In this document: positions 1-10,164 of the stretch, one piece after another | Layout: every line of letters begins with the position of its first letter | How positions within the stretch are numbered: the stretch's first letter is position 1 | From: Orobanche coerulescens | Taxonomy: Eukaryota > Streptophyta > Magnoliopsida > Lamiales > Orobanchaceae | DNA: 64,000 nucleotides | NCBI GenBank assembly: GCA_033398695.1 | Contig: CM065801.1 | Coordinates: 54,818,358-54,882,357 of the forward strand | Direction: 5' to 3' | Notes under the pieces: model-generated | Database searches by the model: none | What the model saw: only the letters and a program-made list of their open reading frames with translations | Told to the model about the DNA's origin: nothing | Made by a program: the position numbers and the translations under genes

Positions 1-358
1 AGAGGATTGTATGGGAAAATATTCGGTATTGAGGTATTATACGGTATTGTTGTGATATTGGGATTCTTATGGTATTATCGTGATATTAGGATTTTGATGA
101 GAATCGTTGGATTACCGAAAGTGGTAAGGTTGTCATTGAGGTTATTATTCTCATGATGCATGGCATGTGAATATTTATGTTTATGTACTTGCGGTCATTT
201 GTCGGGCATTATTGCTGACCCCGTTGTGGGACTTGTTTTTCAGGTATTGAGGATTTTGATGGTAGCGGTCGTGAGGCGAGGATTCCGGACGATACTGGCT
301 CTGGCATATTGTTGGGGAATCGTGTATTTTGTCTGTGTATTAATTATTGATGTATATG
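1..358 (+). mobile_element. LTR fragment of family A, cut by S1
   Basis: This segment matches the 3' half of the family A LTR, as seen by direct comparison with 11529-11887 and the minus-strand copies. It holds the conserved block TGACCCCGTTGTGGGA and the TTTTTCAG acceptor of the predicted LTR intron. It begins before the window and stops at 358, where the 3' LTR of S1 begins. About 305 bases of the same LTR region (53-358) appear again at 8722-9027 on the other side of S1. The ORF that can be read here recurs in every A copy because the DNA does; nothing suggests a protein. Confidence 0.85.
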
Positions 359-1518
359 TGTTGGCCACTAAGTATACTGGATACAGTTTGGAAAATAGTT
401 TAAACAACAAACTGTATGGATTCTAAATCTGAGTGCGTAGCGGAAGTCTTAGATACAGTAGGTTGCTGTGGATACAACAAATAAGTGTATAGTGTATACT
501 TAATATATCACAGTAATTTAAAACAGTAAAAGCTGAAGGTAAATAACACAGTAATTAAAGTGGTTCGAGGTAAACCCCTCTACGTCCACTGGTCCTCCAC
601 ACAGGAGTAAAAAGTTTATTATAATTCTGCGTACACAACTACGTAATTATAACAACACACACAATCAATATATCGTTCACCGATTGATATAAAGATCTTA
701 GCTTAAACCGCTCACAGATTGGTTTTGAGCTAATGCTTGACTTGCTTCTTCACACACGCTCAAGCTTCGTCTTCTTCAATGCAATTCCTTCACACACAGT
801 TCCGGAGAAGCACAGATTGTTCAGTCCACACAGGGCTGATCTTGAGTTTGTTCAACGTATAGAACAGATGGTGAACAACACTTTGACTTTAAGAGCTTTC
901 AGCTGATGAAGTGTTTGTTCAGGATGATGAGCACTGTATATCTCTTTCGTTCTTAATTGCAGTAAGCTTTGGAGATATATTTTCTCTGATGATAACTTTT
1001 GATAGCTTGAGTGTTAGGTTACTGGGTAACTGATCTTCAATGCCTTCATAAGATATATATAGTCTCTGAAGAATGTATCCGTTGAGATGTATCCGTTTGA
1101 ATGAGATTTCGTTCCAACGGGATTATGACACGATCCGGATTTCGCGGGATTATGAAGATCTGAAGACTGGCAGTATTTAAATACTTTATCCTTGAGTATT
1201 TAAATACTTCTTTATTCAACGGGACTTGACTTCTGTTCCTTCTTTGTCCTGTTGTGAGCTGTATGGAAGATAACTGTTTTGGAGATTCGAGACAGTTTCC
1301 ATACTTGGTCTTTTTACAAGACTTCTTGCTGTACTAAAGAGCTTTACTATATGCTGATTCGAGGCAGGTCTTCGATACAGGATAAAGCCTCAAAGCTTCG
1401 ATACAGTTTCCTTTACTGTATTCGGATTGGCATATATGTCAAAACCTCTTTATCAAATATCATTCGATACAGGGATCGGGTATCATTGTTTAAATCTGAG
1501 GTCTTTGTTTTCCCAACA
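359..1518 (-). repeat. 3' LTR of S1 (about 1.16 kb)
   Basis: On the minus strand the LTR begins TGTTGGGAAAAC at 1518 and ends GGCCAACA at 359, so its ends form the inverted repeat TGTTGG/CCAACA. It follows directly on a polypurine tract. No second LTR of this element is in the window, so the boundary rests on the terminal repeat, the polypurine tract and the switch to family A DNA at 358/359. Confidence 0.8.
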
Positions 1519-1530
1519 ATTTCCCCCTTT
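1519..1530 (-). other. Polypurine tract next to the S1 3' LTR
   Basis: The minus strand reads AAAGGGGGAAAT immediately before the LTR start TGTTGGG. This is the expected position and composition of the plus-strand primer of a Ty1/copia element. The roughly 485 bases between it and the env-like gene (1531-2015) hold no recognisable gene. Confidence 0.75.
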
Positions 1531-2015
1531 TTGACAATTTGCCAAGACTTTCTTTCTTAACTTTTCAAGTCTTCTTGATGATGCCAAAACCTTCTTCATG
1601 AAGCGATCTTCTTAGATGACTTCTGGCAGATTTCTTGGTCTTTCGTCAAAAGGTCTGACTTAGTGACTTAGTCTACACTAATGAACTGCTCGCAGGCAAG
1701 TTCGATACAGTTTAAGGATTATTACAACTTAAGCTTATGATTGGCGCGCAGGCACAGTCTCACAATGTATTCTAAGCTTACAACTGAAATTATGAACTGT
1801 TCGTAGACTAGTTCGTACAACTTATTTTTCAATCAAGTTTATCTAACTTGAGATTGCTATCAAATAATTTAAGTAATCATACATCAACACAGTAGATTAC
1901 GAGTTGTAATCTTTCAAGACAAACAAACGTTTTTATTGATATTCAAAATGGATTGAGTACAGAGTTTGCTGTATCGAATAGAAATTACAAAAAAATATAC
2001 ATAGATTTCAGCTCC

Positions 2016-4980
2016 TTATTTATAATCCGCATGCCTCCATGGTCTTTTCCCTGGTTCATTCTCGGTACCACGCCACCAGTTTTGAAGAGAATCATTGCCT
2101 CGATCCTGGTATATAGCTCTTCCATCATAGGATCGATCAAAGGCAAGTATCCAGTCTTCTGGATGGGTGACCCGATCTCCTCTTCTGTGTTTGGATTTCA
2201 TTTCGATTTGGAGAGGGAGTTTCCCGTCTTCTAGCATCTTCGTAAATTTATCTGCAGCCTCCGCTAACGTTTTATAGTTCTTGAAGATGGCGGATTCCCT
2301 GATGAGTCTGACAAAGTATCTCATCAGTTCGTTCTTCCTCCAGTGCTTCACTTCGTCGGCAGTAGGGTTGCGGTTGGTCGGCAGACGAATTTCCGAAGGT
2401 CTCTGAATAAGAGTTTGCCAAGGGACATTGGGATCATGAAATTCCGGTCTGGAGCCTGAAATTTTAAAACTATGGGATGGAGGTGCTAGCTTGTTCAATT
2501 CGGCAGTGATACTGTTCTGAGCAGCCTCAAATTCCCTTTCTTGTTGCAGCCTAATTCTCCTAGCAGCTTCTCGTGCCTCTTCCCCCTTTTTGGCTTCATC
2601 AAGACTTTGCAGGATTTCTAGAGCGGCGTCCTGTTTTGTCTCGATGCTGGTCATTCTCTCTACAAGGGAGGAAAGAGTCTGCGACATTTCCTGAATGCAT
2701 TTGTCGTGAGCACGCAGTTGAGAGCTGTTTTCAATCATAGCACAAGCGGTCTTGGCTTCAGCTATCCTCGTTTTTGTAGCTTCTTCCTTCAGCAGTTGCT
2801 CTTGCTTATCTTCCATGATCTTCAAAGCTTGTTTGAAAACTTCTGGCAAAAGAATGAATGCGTCGACAACACGAGATACTTCATGTTGAAGAGTGGTCAT
2901 TTCTTCGACGGCAGAAGTATGCATCCAATTCAATGCTTTTTCAACGGAAGATAGAGCATTTACTGCATCCTAGATGAATACAGTCTGAAGGCCAAGAGCA
3001 CGCAGGCGCTCTTTTCGTGCGGCAGAGATCGGAAAATCTGGTTGGGCAAGGTCTGCAGATCTGTTCAACCTTCTTACATTCACGGATGGGCGTGAAATAA
3101 GTTGGACATCCTCAGGTTCGATACCGTCCTCGGATTCCACGGTTGAAGGGGCGGGATCAGCTTCCTGTGGTTCGGCGACAGGGGGTTGAGAAGCGTCCTG
3201 TTGCGAAGCTTCTTCAGCAAACATGGATACAGGAGGGACTAAATCCTCCTGTTGTCTTTCAGGAATGGCTTCTGCGGTCGCAGCAGGCTCAGGTGCCTGT
3301 TCAAAAATTTCTTGTACTTCCTCGACTGGAGGGACTGATTCCTCTTGGTCGGGAATGTTCTCAGGCTGTGGCGAAGGGGGATTGGCCTGGGTAGAAGGCC
3401 CTTCGTCATCTCTGGGTGGAGAGGCGTCTCGAGCTTCAGCCTCTTCACGACTCATTCTCGGACACCTTGTAAAGCATCATCGTCGTCGTCGAGTCATGAT
3501 CTTCGTCATCTTTTGGATTAGTGGGAGAATCCTCGACTTTTCTTTCCTTTCCTCCGGGCGTCGATTTGTGCGTAAGATGGCTTTCAATTAGATCCTTGCA
3601 AGAGGGGTTGTCCCATCGAAGCAGGACCTCAATTTCAGTTGAGTCCGTCACTTCTGAGACGAATCTCTCTTCGTGGCTCCAATCGCTCCAGTTGTACAGT
3701 GTATCGTACGGAGCTAGCCTGTAACCTTTCCATTGCAAAAATCTTTCGTAGGCATGTTCAATTTGAACCGAAAGAAGGGTCTGATTAATGATCGAGTCAG
3801 GGGAGGGACTTGAATAACGTCTGGAGATCTTTGTTTGAGGATTCTGTGCAGTATGGGATCTGTGCGGAAGAGGGACTCCTTACGAGGATGGTGCCCTGAA
3901 GGAAGATGGATCTGTGCGGGTGTGGGATCCGTAGAGGAGAAGTAGCTTTTGGCTCGAATGGGCAGGCTCGCTAAAGTCTTGATCGTTGGCGGATGTCTCA
4001 ATATCCGTCCCGGCCGCCAAAGGCTTGGGATCTACCGTCGATACTGATGGAGACACCTCTTCCACGGGGTTGGGCCACAGGGTTCTTCATCGATGGGTTG
4101 AGCCACGGGAGACTTCCTTGGAGTGCTTGGCAGATTTGATTTTCGAAAGCCTCCTGAGTCTCTTCTTGGGCTTCTCACCAGCAGAGTGTTTCTTGCTGTG
4201 AGATCTCTTTCGCTTCTTTGAAGATTCCACTTCTGGGACCTTCACGGATTCATCTCTTGGATTATCAGAAATTGGCATGTGCCTGGTTCTCGGGTGGTTG
4301 CAAAACATGGTGCTCTGGTTATACGCAGTAGGCTTGACGCCTCATAAGTATATCCTCGAGCTATTTTTCTTCGCATCGGCGGATTGCGTCAGTCCGCACT
4401 TCGTCAGGATATAATTCAGCATTAAACCGAAGGATTTCTTCTGGGTGGCAGGCTTGCACACCTCCTCTTGTAGGCGTTTCAGGATTATTTGGCACCAATT
4501 GACCTTTTCACAGGTCAAAATAGCCACCATCATCCTGAACCTTAAGTTTGTGCACATCTCGAATGCACCGGTTCGGTTTTCAATAATCCTGGAGCAAAAG
4601 TCATGAAGATACACAAAAGGAAGAAGAAAGTTTTTCTTGTGACAAGTAGTTGTCACCATGTCAACAACTTTGGACCGTGTAAACAGTCCATAAAATTTTG
4701 TAATGAGCTCTTGAGACCCGAACGTCTCAAGTTGATCCATGGTCAGGCCGTCAGGGGGTAGCCTGTAGATTCTCTGGAGCAGATCGTGATCGATACAGAT
4801 CTCCACTCCCTGGACTGTTGCAGTGATGTCAGCAACATGACCTCCCTGGGCCAATGACAGAAAACGGACGGCGGCGTTGAGGTAGAATTCCTCAACCAGA
4901 TGGGCGTCGAATTTGTCGGCGGTCTTGCTTCCAAGGCGATAGAGGCCTTGTTGTTGAAGACGAGTAATGATATATTCCAT
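2016..4980 (-). pseudogene. Sirevirus env-like gene, broken
   Basis: A long gene of roughly 990 codons lies downstream of pol, where Sireviruses carry their env-like ORF. One frame is used from 4980 to about 3450, with stops at 4342, 4087, 3880 and further breaks; a frameshift near 3450 moves the rest to another frame, with a stop at 2970, and it ends at 2016. The N-terminal 200 residues look like the plant transposon-protein domain that also occurs in the C and D accessory ORFs. Next come a Lys/Arg-rich stretch near 4210-4130, a Pro/Glu-rich acidic stretch (3455-2970), and an Ala/Glu/Lys-rich region (2933-2500) that reads as a coiled coil. I see no clear membrane segment. The role of these proteins is not known; the domain match is from memory. 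Confidence 0.7.
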
Positions 4981-5631
4981 AGGTTATGCGTCGTTGGTTT
5001 CTGAGAGAATACGCTCAACGATGACAGGTTTGGAGAAGATCCGACCATCAATGATGTTAGCGGATTTCTTCAGAACAGGGGAAGAAGATTGTCCAGTCAT
5101 TGATGTTTTCTTAAGAAAAAGGGTGCAAGAAAACAATCGAAATATGCAGTGAAATGCAGAAAAATATGTAGGCTGTATTTGCTTGAGAACTCTTGAATTT
5201 GCAGAAAGCGTAAAGAGTCTCTAATGGCAGATTCAGTCCTTTTATAGTTGGGCGGCGAAATAGGGTTTTGCAGAGTACGAATGGTCAGATTTTAAGGGAT
5301 GGGAACCAGTTTTGAAATCAACGGTTAAGATGGACTGAGTGTAACTGGTACGCTAATCCATTAAAAGGTTTAAAAATAGAGCGGGTCCCACTTCTGACAT
5401 AGGTTGATACCCTAAATGCCTAAAACGGCGGTTTAAAAATAATAAACAATTTAAAAACATCGCGGCTTTTGAGATTCAGTTGTCCAGATGTCGTGTAAGG
5501 CATTTAATGAACATGACGTTTGACATAAAAACAGGGCACGTGGACAAAAATTATTTTGAAAGGAAATAATATTATATTATATACTGAATTGAAATCCTAT
5601 AGCATGTGCTGTTTTCCGCGTCGATACAGCG

Positions 5632-5850
5632 TCCCCCCTTAAAAAGGTACTTATAGGTTTTGAATTCCATACAACAATATTTGGATTAATGCTGTATTCA
5701 TGAGTCCTACAGTATTCCCCCTTAATTATTGCACACACCAGCTGTAGGATTCATATGCCTTCGCTCGCTACAGTACTGTATTGATGATTCTGAGTGTACA
5801 AATAATTAATGTTGGATACTGTATTCACGGGTCTTACAGCATTCCCCCTC
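5632..5850 (-). repeat. Three polypurine-tract-like repeats between pol and env-like gene
   Basis: The minus strand carries AAGGGGGG at 5632-5640, AAGGGGGA near 5716-5723 and GAGGGGGA near 5843-5850. The last two sit in longer repeats sharing the pattern CAATWATT-polypurine-AATRCTGTARGAC, about 127 bases apart. Multiple polypurine tracts in non-coding DNA are known for Sireviruses. The rest of 4981-5877 holds no gene I can support. Confidence 0.7.
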
Positions 5851-5877
5851 AATTGTTGAGTAAAAACAGTAAATTAC

Positions 5878-7237
5878 TTACAGGGAGTCTGGCTGTAGCA
5901 TTCCCAATTCTTGTCTGAGCATGTTGAATCTTGCTGTGTCGAGAGGCTTGGTGAAAATGTGCGTGATCGCAATTGCACTCGTGCTATCACACATGATTGG
6001 AGTCTCGCTAGCATCGATTCCATAGTCTGACAGTTGTTTCTGCATCCAAAGGATCTGCATACAGCAGCTACCAACACCATAGTACTCTGATTCAGCTGTG
6101 GAAAGAGAGTTAGCCAATTGCTTCTTACTGAACCAAGAGACGAGTCTAGGTCCGAGAAAGTGACAAGTTCCACTTGTACTCTTCCTATCTAGCTTGCAGC
6201 CTCTGAGATCCGAGTCGCTGTATCCAACTAAATCGAATCCGCCTTCCTTAGGATACCATAGTCCTGCATCGACTGTTCCTTTAATGTACTTCAGGATTCG
6301 TTTAGCTGTATTGAAGTGTGATTCCTTAGGTGCAACTTGGTATCTCGCACACACTCCAACATCAAACTGGATATCGGGCCTGCTAGCCGTTAGGTACAGG
6401 AGCGAACCAATGAGCTTCCTATAGAGTGATTGGTCAAACGGCTTTCCGGCTTCATCAGCACTAATTTGCACGGAAGTGCTCATGGGGGTTGGTGAGGATT
6501 TGGATTTGTTCATTCCAAATTTGTTGAGAAGCTCCTTGCTGTATTTCTCCTGGTTGATGAATATACCTGTAGGCAACTGCTTTACCTGCAAACCTAGGAA
6601 ATAACTAAGTTCCCCCATCATACTCATTCAAATTTAGTTTGCATGAGATGAGAGAACCTTTGACATAGAGCAAGGTTAGTTGAACCAAAAATAATATCAT
6701 TCACATAGATTTGTATCATTAGAAGGTCATCACCTTCCTGTATCTTGAACAAGGTTTTGTCCACAGCACCTTTCTCAAATCCGTTGTTGGTTAGATCTTT
6801 GGGACGGGGTTTCGTACTGTGCTCTAGGGGCTTGTTTAAGTCCGTCAGGCTTTCCTTAGCACGTAAACTAGATCGATACCGTCTGTGTTGGCAAACCACA
6901 GTGGTTGTTCAACATAAACTTCTTCTGCAAGATCTCCATTCAGGAAAGCACTCTTGACGTCCATTTGGTATACGATAAAACTCTTATGGGAGGCAAAGGC
7001 TAAAAATATCCTAATGGCTTCTAGTCTCGCTACAGGGGCGAAGGTTTCATCATAGTCGATTCCTTCTTCCTGACAATAGCCTTGTGCTACTAGTCTGGAT
7101 TTGTTCCTTATGATAAGTCCATTTAGATCCTTTTTGTTTCGAAATACCCATTTGGTTCCTATAACCGATTGGTGTGTCGGTCTGGGTACAAGATACCATA
7201 CATTGTTTCTTTCGAAACCGTTAAGCTCTTCTTCCAT
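5878..7237 (-). pseudogene. S1 reverse transcriptase and RNase H, broken
   Basis: The minus strand encodes a Ty1/copia reverse transcriptase (start of domain near 7237, GTKWVFRNK and the [11 protein letters not shown] stretch) followed by RNase H. A frameshift near 6870 splits the reverse transcriptase, and a stop near 6624 precedes the segment that starts at 6627. The catalytic YVDD motif reads YVND in FVNDII-like context near 6700, so one catalytic aspartate is lost. RNase H shows SDSDLRGC and the STAESEYY stretch, but the region between AIAIT and IFTKPLD near 5955-5975 is far shorter than usual, an apparent in-frame loss of roughly 40 residues. The copy cannot encode an active polymerase. 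Confidence 0.85.
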
Positions 7238-7363
7238 AGATGTTATCCAATGAGAATTGTTAAGAGCGTCTATGGTCGAAACAGGTTCGGACTGGGCTAA
7301 GAATACAACGATAGTGTATTTATTGAGTCTTCTAAGTTCGGATTGAGATTTCCATTCAGGAAA

Positions 7364-7726
7364 CTATGAAACTTCAGCATTAGATTCTTCTTGTGCACAA
7401 AGTACATTTCCTTGTGTACTCTGTATTCTCCTACGAGTAGAAACACCGGCATTAATGTTTCCAATGATCAGCTCTTGCGGGTGATCTCTCAACCATCTTC
7501 GGTCGGGTTCTAATTCAGGATCCCGTACTGTATCGAAAGTTTCTGTGGATACAGCTTCAGCTTGTACAGCGTCGGCTTCATCCACATCGATTTTTACAGC
7601 TGCGGGGTTGATTTCTAAATCAACGACAGGTTCTGTGGGTGTAGGTGGATCCAAGATAGATAGATGTTGGATGTTCTGAGTGATATCATCTACTCCTGTA
7701 GGGTCATGGTGTGGTTCGTCGAACAC
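7364..7726 (-). pseudogene. S1 pol linker between integrase and reverse transcriptase
   Basis: This 120-residue open segment is acidic and proline-containing and ends with the pattern DHPQELIIGNINAGVSTR, which in Ty1/copia polyproteins lies just before the reverse transcriptase. It is in the expected place between integrase and reverse transcriptase. A stop near 7364 separates it from the downstream domain. It is a spacer region of the polyprotein, with no known catalytic role. Confidence 0.7.
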
Positions 7727-7738
7727 TACATGAACTTA

Positions 7739-8721
7739 TTACTCAATCGTCAGCTTCCTTTTATTAAAGATTCTGAAAGCTTTGCTGACGGAGGAGTATC
7801 CTACGAATATTCCTTCATCTGATTTTTCATCAAAGGTTCTAAGTTGGTCCTTGCCATTGTTCAATACATAACACCTGCATCCAAAAATGTGAAAATACGA
7901 AACTAATGGAGTTTTGTTATTCCATACCTCATAAGCTGTTTTGTTGTGGTTCTTGTTGACGATACCGCGGTTTTGAGTGTAGCACGCTGTATTGGTTGCT
8001 TCACCCCAGAAACGCTGTGGCAATTTGCTTGCGGCAATCATTGTCCTTGTTGCTTCTTTCAACGTCCTATTCTTTCGCTCGGCAACACCATTTTGTTGAG
8101 GTGTACGGGCGGTGAGTATTAAATCTTTGTATTCCATTCTCCGAACAGTATTGCTCTATAAAGCGGTTAGTAAATTCAGTACCTCTGTCGGAACAGATGC
8201 ACACGATACTCGATGCTTTTTCATTTTTCAACTTTCTCAGGAGCTCGGGCAGCCTTGATGTTGTTTCCTTCTTCTAGCTAAGAAAGATTGTCCAAGCATA
8301 CCTGGAATAATCATCAACAACAACCATGCAGTATTTCTTACCTCCCAAACTTACTGGGTCTACAGGACCGTAAAGATCCATGTGTAGCATTTCCAACACT
8401 CTTTGGGTTGAAAGGTAGGATTTTCTTTTCAGGGTTGACTTGATTTGCTTGCCTTTCTGGCATGGTCCGCAGACGTTGTCCTTCTTGAATGACACATTTG
8501 GCAAACCTCTAACCATTCCCTGTCTTGAAAGCTTGTTTATTGTCTTGAAGTTGACGTGAGACATCCTCTTGTGCCATAACAAGCTAATATCTGCAGTGCC
8601 TTTGGCAACAAAACATGGAATTGAGGAGCTCATAGGCTTCCAGTCAGCAATGTACATATTACCTGATCTGCTTCCTGTAAGCACAACTTCCTTGGTTTGG
8701 GTGTTCTTGACTCTACAGCGA
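7739..8721 (-). pseudogene. S1 pre-integrase and integrase domains, 5'-truncated
   Basis: From 8721 downward the minus strand encodes the end of the protease/pre-integrase region and the zinc-binding domain (HKRMSHVNF, then CGPCQKGK), and the first core aspartate (LHMDLYGPV). A stop lies near 8274. The segment 8273-8138 carries the second catalytic aspartate region (CSDRGTEFTN), and after a frameshift near 8135 the frame at 8137-7739 carries PQQNGVAERKNRTL with the catalytic glutamate. The junction with family A DNA at about 8721 cuts the domain, so everything upstream in the polyprotein is gone. Confidence 0.85.
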
Positions 8722-9304
8722 GATATTGGGATTTTTATGGTATTATCGTGATATTGGGATTTTGATGAGAATCGTTGGATTACCGAAAGTGGTAAGGTTG
8801 TCGTTGAGGTTATTATTCTCGTGATGCATGGCATGTGAATATTTATGTTTATGTACTTGCGGTCATTTGTTGGGCATTATTGCTGACCCCGTTGTGGGAC
8901 TTGTTTTTCAGGTATTGAGGATTTTGATGGTAGCGGTCGTGAGGCAAGGATTCCGGACGATACTGGCTATGGCATATTGTTAGGGAATCGTGTATTTTGT
9001 CTGTGTATTAATTATTGATGTATATGTATCTTGGACTGTATTTCTATCCGCTGCGTGAGTTCTTTCAAATAGCTTTCGGCTTTTTGCCGACTGAGTTTCA
9101 TTTCGAAAACCGATTCCCTTAACCGAGTTTTTGGCCTTGATCGTCTTGACGGTAGTTGGGTGTTTTCAAATGATTTTGTAAGTTTTGGAAAATACTACCG
9201 TCATCGGCCTTTTTGGGCGTTTTTGTAATTGGTTTTTAGCCTGGTGGGTTCCGGCGAGGGGCCCACGGCGTGTAATACTCCCGTAAGGTTTTTGGGGTGT
9301 TACA
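8722..9304 (+). mobile_element. 3' part of a family A LTR (upstream LTR of the plus copy)
   Basis: This is the last 583 bases of a family A LTR, ending GGGGTGTTACA at 9304. It repeats 53-358 at its start, then continues through the region missing from the left fragment. Near its end it has the inverted repeat GTGGGTTCC/GGGGCCCAC (9244-9252 and 9258-9266), also present in B and F. The rest of this LTR was replaced by S1 DNA. Confidence 0.9.
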
Positions 9305-9308
9305 AATA

Positions 9309-9320
9309 TGGTATCGAAGC
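9309..9320 (+). other. Primer-binding site (tRNA-iMet type), family A
   Basis: TGGTATCGAAGC lies four bases after the LTR end at 9304. It resembles TGGTATCAGAGC, the site complementary to the 3' end of initiator tRNA-Met used by many plant LTR elements. The minus copies read TGGTATCGGAGC at 12964-12975, 15821-15832 and 38485-38496. Confidence 0.85.
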
Positions 9321-9932
9321 CCATGGTTTTGTGATAACCGGGCATGTGTGTTATGTGGCTCTACCAGTGTGGTAGTTGCGTGATTTTTGTGTAGCTGGAT
9401 TTCTGGATATTTTGGACTGTGTTGTTTTGGTTCTGTGTGATTTTTTGAGTACTGTCGTGGTGATGTGTGGGTTTGGTATTGTTGGTGATTCCGAGACCGA
9501 CGAGGCAGGGAGTGAACGCCGGTGCCGTGATCATGTACAATGTGCGGCTCCCATCACGAAGTGAACGCCGATGCGAGGCACGTGCAATGTGCGGCTTTCA
9601 ATGTGGAGTGGAACGTCGGTGATACGTGCATGTGACAAGGAGCGGCTCATGCCCTTTAGGTGAGGAGACACAGCGTCACAGATCCCACAAAACTCGACAG
9701 TGCTCTAAACTTGTTGTGCTCTTGGCAGAGACCAATCATTTTCAAATTGTGATTATTCTTGTTTTGGCACTCTTGTTGTGTCGAGATTTTTGAAATGGTG
9801 TCATATGCTAGTATCACGGGAGATCTTTGTCTTCACTGACCTGTAAGTATGTTGTTCGGATTATTCGATGATTCTTGGTTATCTTGCTGATTTTAGATTT
9901 TCCGTTGAAATGTTGTTTGTGCGGGTGATTGC

Positions 9933-9952
9933 AAGTTTCGAGGACGAAACTT
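9933..9952 (+). other. Pre-PPT hairpin of family A
   Basis: AAGTTTCG-AGGA-CGAAACTT is a perfect 8-bp stem with an AGGA loop. It is intact at 15188-15207 and 18040-18059 on the minus strand and has one change at 12331-12350. B (35724-35741) and E (45906-45925) have the same structure in the same place. Confidence 0.8.
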
Positions 9953-9957
9953 ATTGT

Positions 9958-9965
9958 AAGGGGGG
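9958..9965 (+). other. Polypurine tract of family A
   Basis: AAGGGGGG, followed by TAGAG, directly precedes the 3' LTR start TGTAATACCCCG at 9971. This is the expected plus-strand primer. Confidence 0.8.
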
Positions 9966-10164
9966 TAGAGTGTAATACCCCGATTTTTCGGATATATTTT
10001 TCGTTTATATATTGAATATCGTGAATGGTTAATTATGCTCGAGGACATTGTGAACGTTTGATAATGTTATTGAATTGAGTATATGAACTGATTTTGCCGT
10101 ATGTTCGTATTCGGTATGTCGTGACATTGGACAGGAATTGCTGAAATTGGCTAAGTATGGAATT

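Larger units (their letters stand above)
359..8721 (-). mobile_element. Sirevirus-type Ty1/copia fragment (S1), 5' part missing
   Basis: On the minus strand the order is partial pre-integrase/integrase, reverse transcriptase, RNase H, repeated polypurine tracts, a long env-like gene and a 3' LTR. This Ty1/copia order with an env-like gene after pol and multiple polypurine tracts is characteristic of the Sirevirus lineage. The gag gene, protease, primer site and 5' LTR are absent: the sequence joins family A LTR DNA at about 8721 inside the pre-integrase domain. All genes are broken by stops or frameshifts, so this is a dead copy. The LTR flank at 354-358 (ATATG) would be one target duplication; its partner was lost with the 5' end. 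Confidence 0.85.
9305..9970 (+). mobile_element. Family A internal region, plus copy (666 bp, non-coding)
   Basis: Between the two A LTRs lie only 666 bases. They start with a primer-binding site (9309-9320) and end with a hairpin and polypurine tract. No gag or pol sequence is present. Within it are three imperfect repeats starting near 9511, 9560 and 9607, each with AGTG-GAACGYCGGTG-like and GTGCGGCT-like parts. The minus-strand copies (12313-12979, 15171-15836) have the same length and content, so the short internal region is a property of the family. This makes A a non-autonomous LTR element. Confidence 0.9.

Noticed and set aside
160..426. Recurring ORF of 76-88 codons (MACEYLCLCTCGHLSG...) also at 11689-11919, 13226-13456 and 16083-16313
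   Set aside because: It lies within the A LTR across the predicted intron acceptor and recurs only because the LTR is repeated. I found no sign of selection on the protein.
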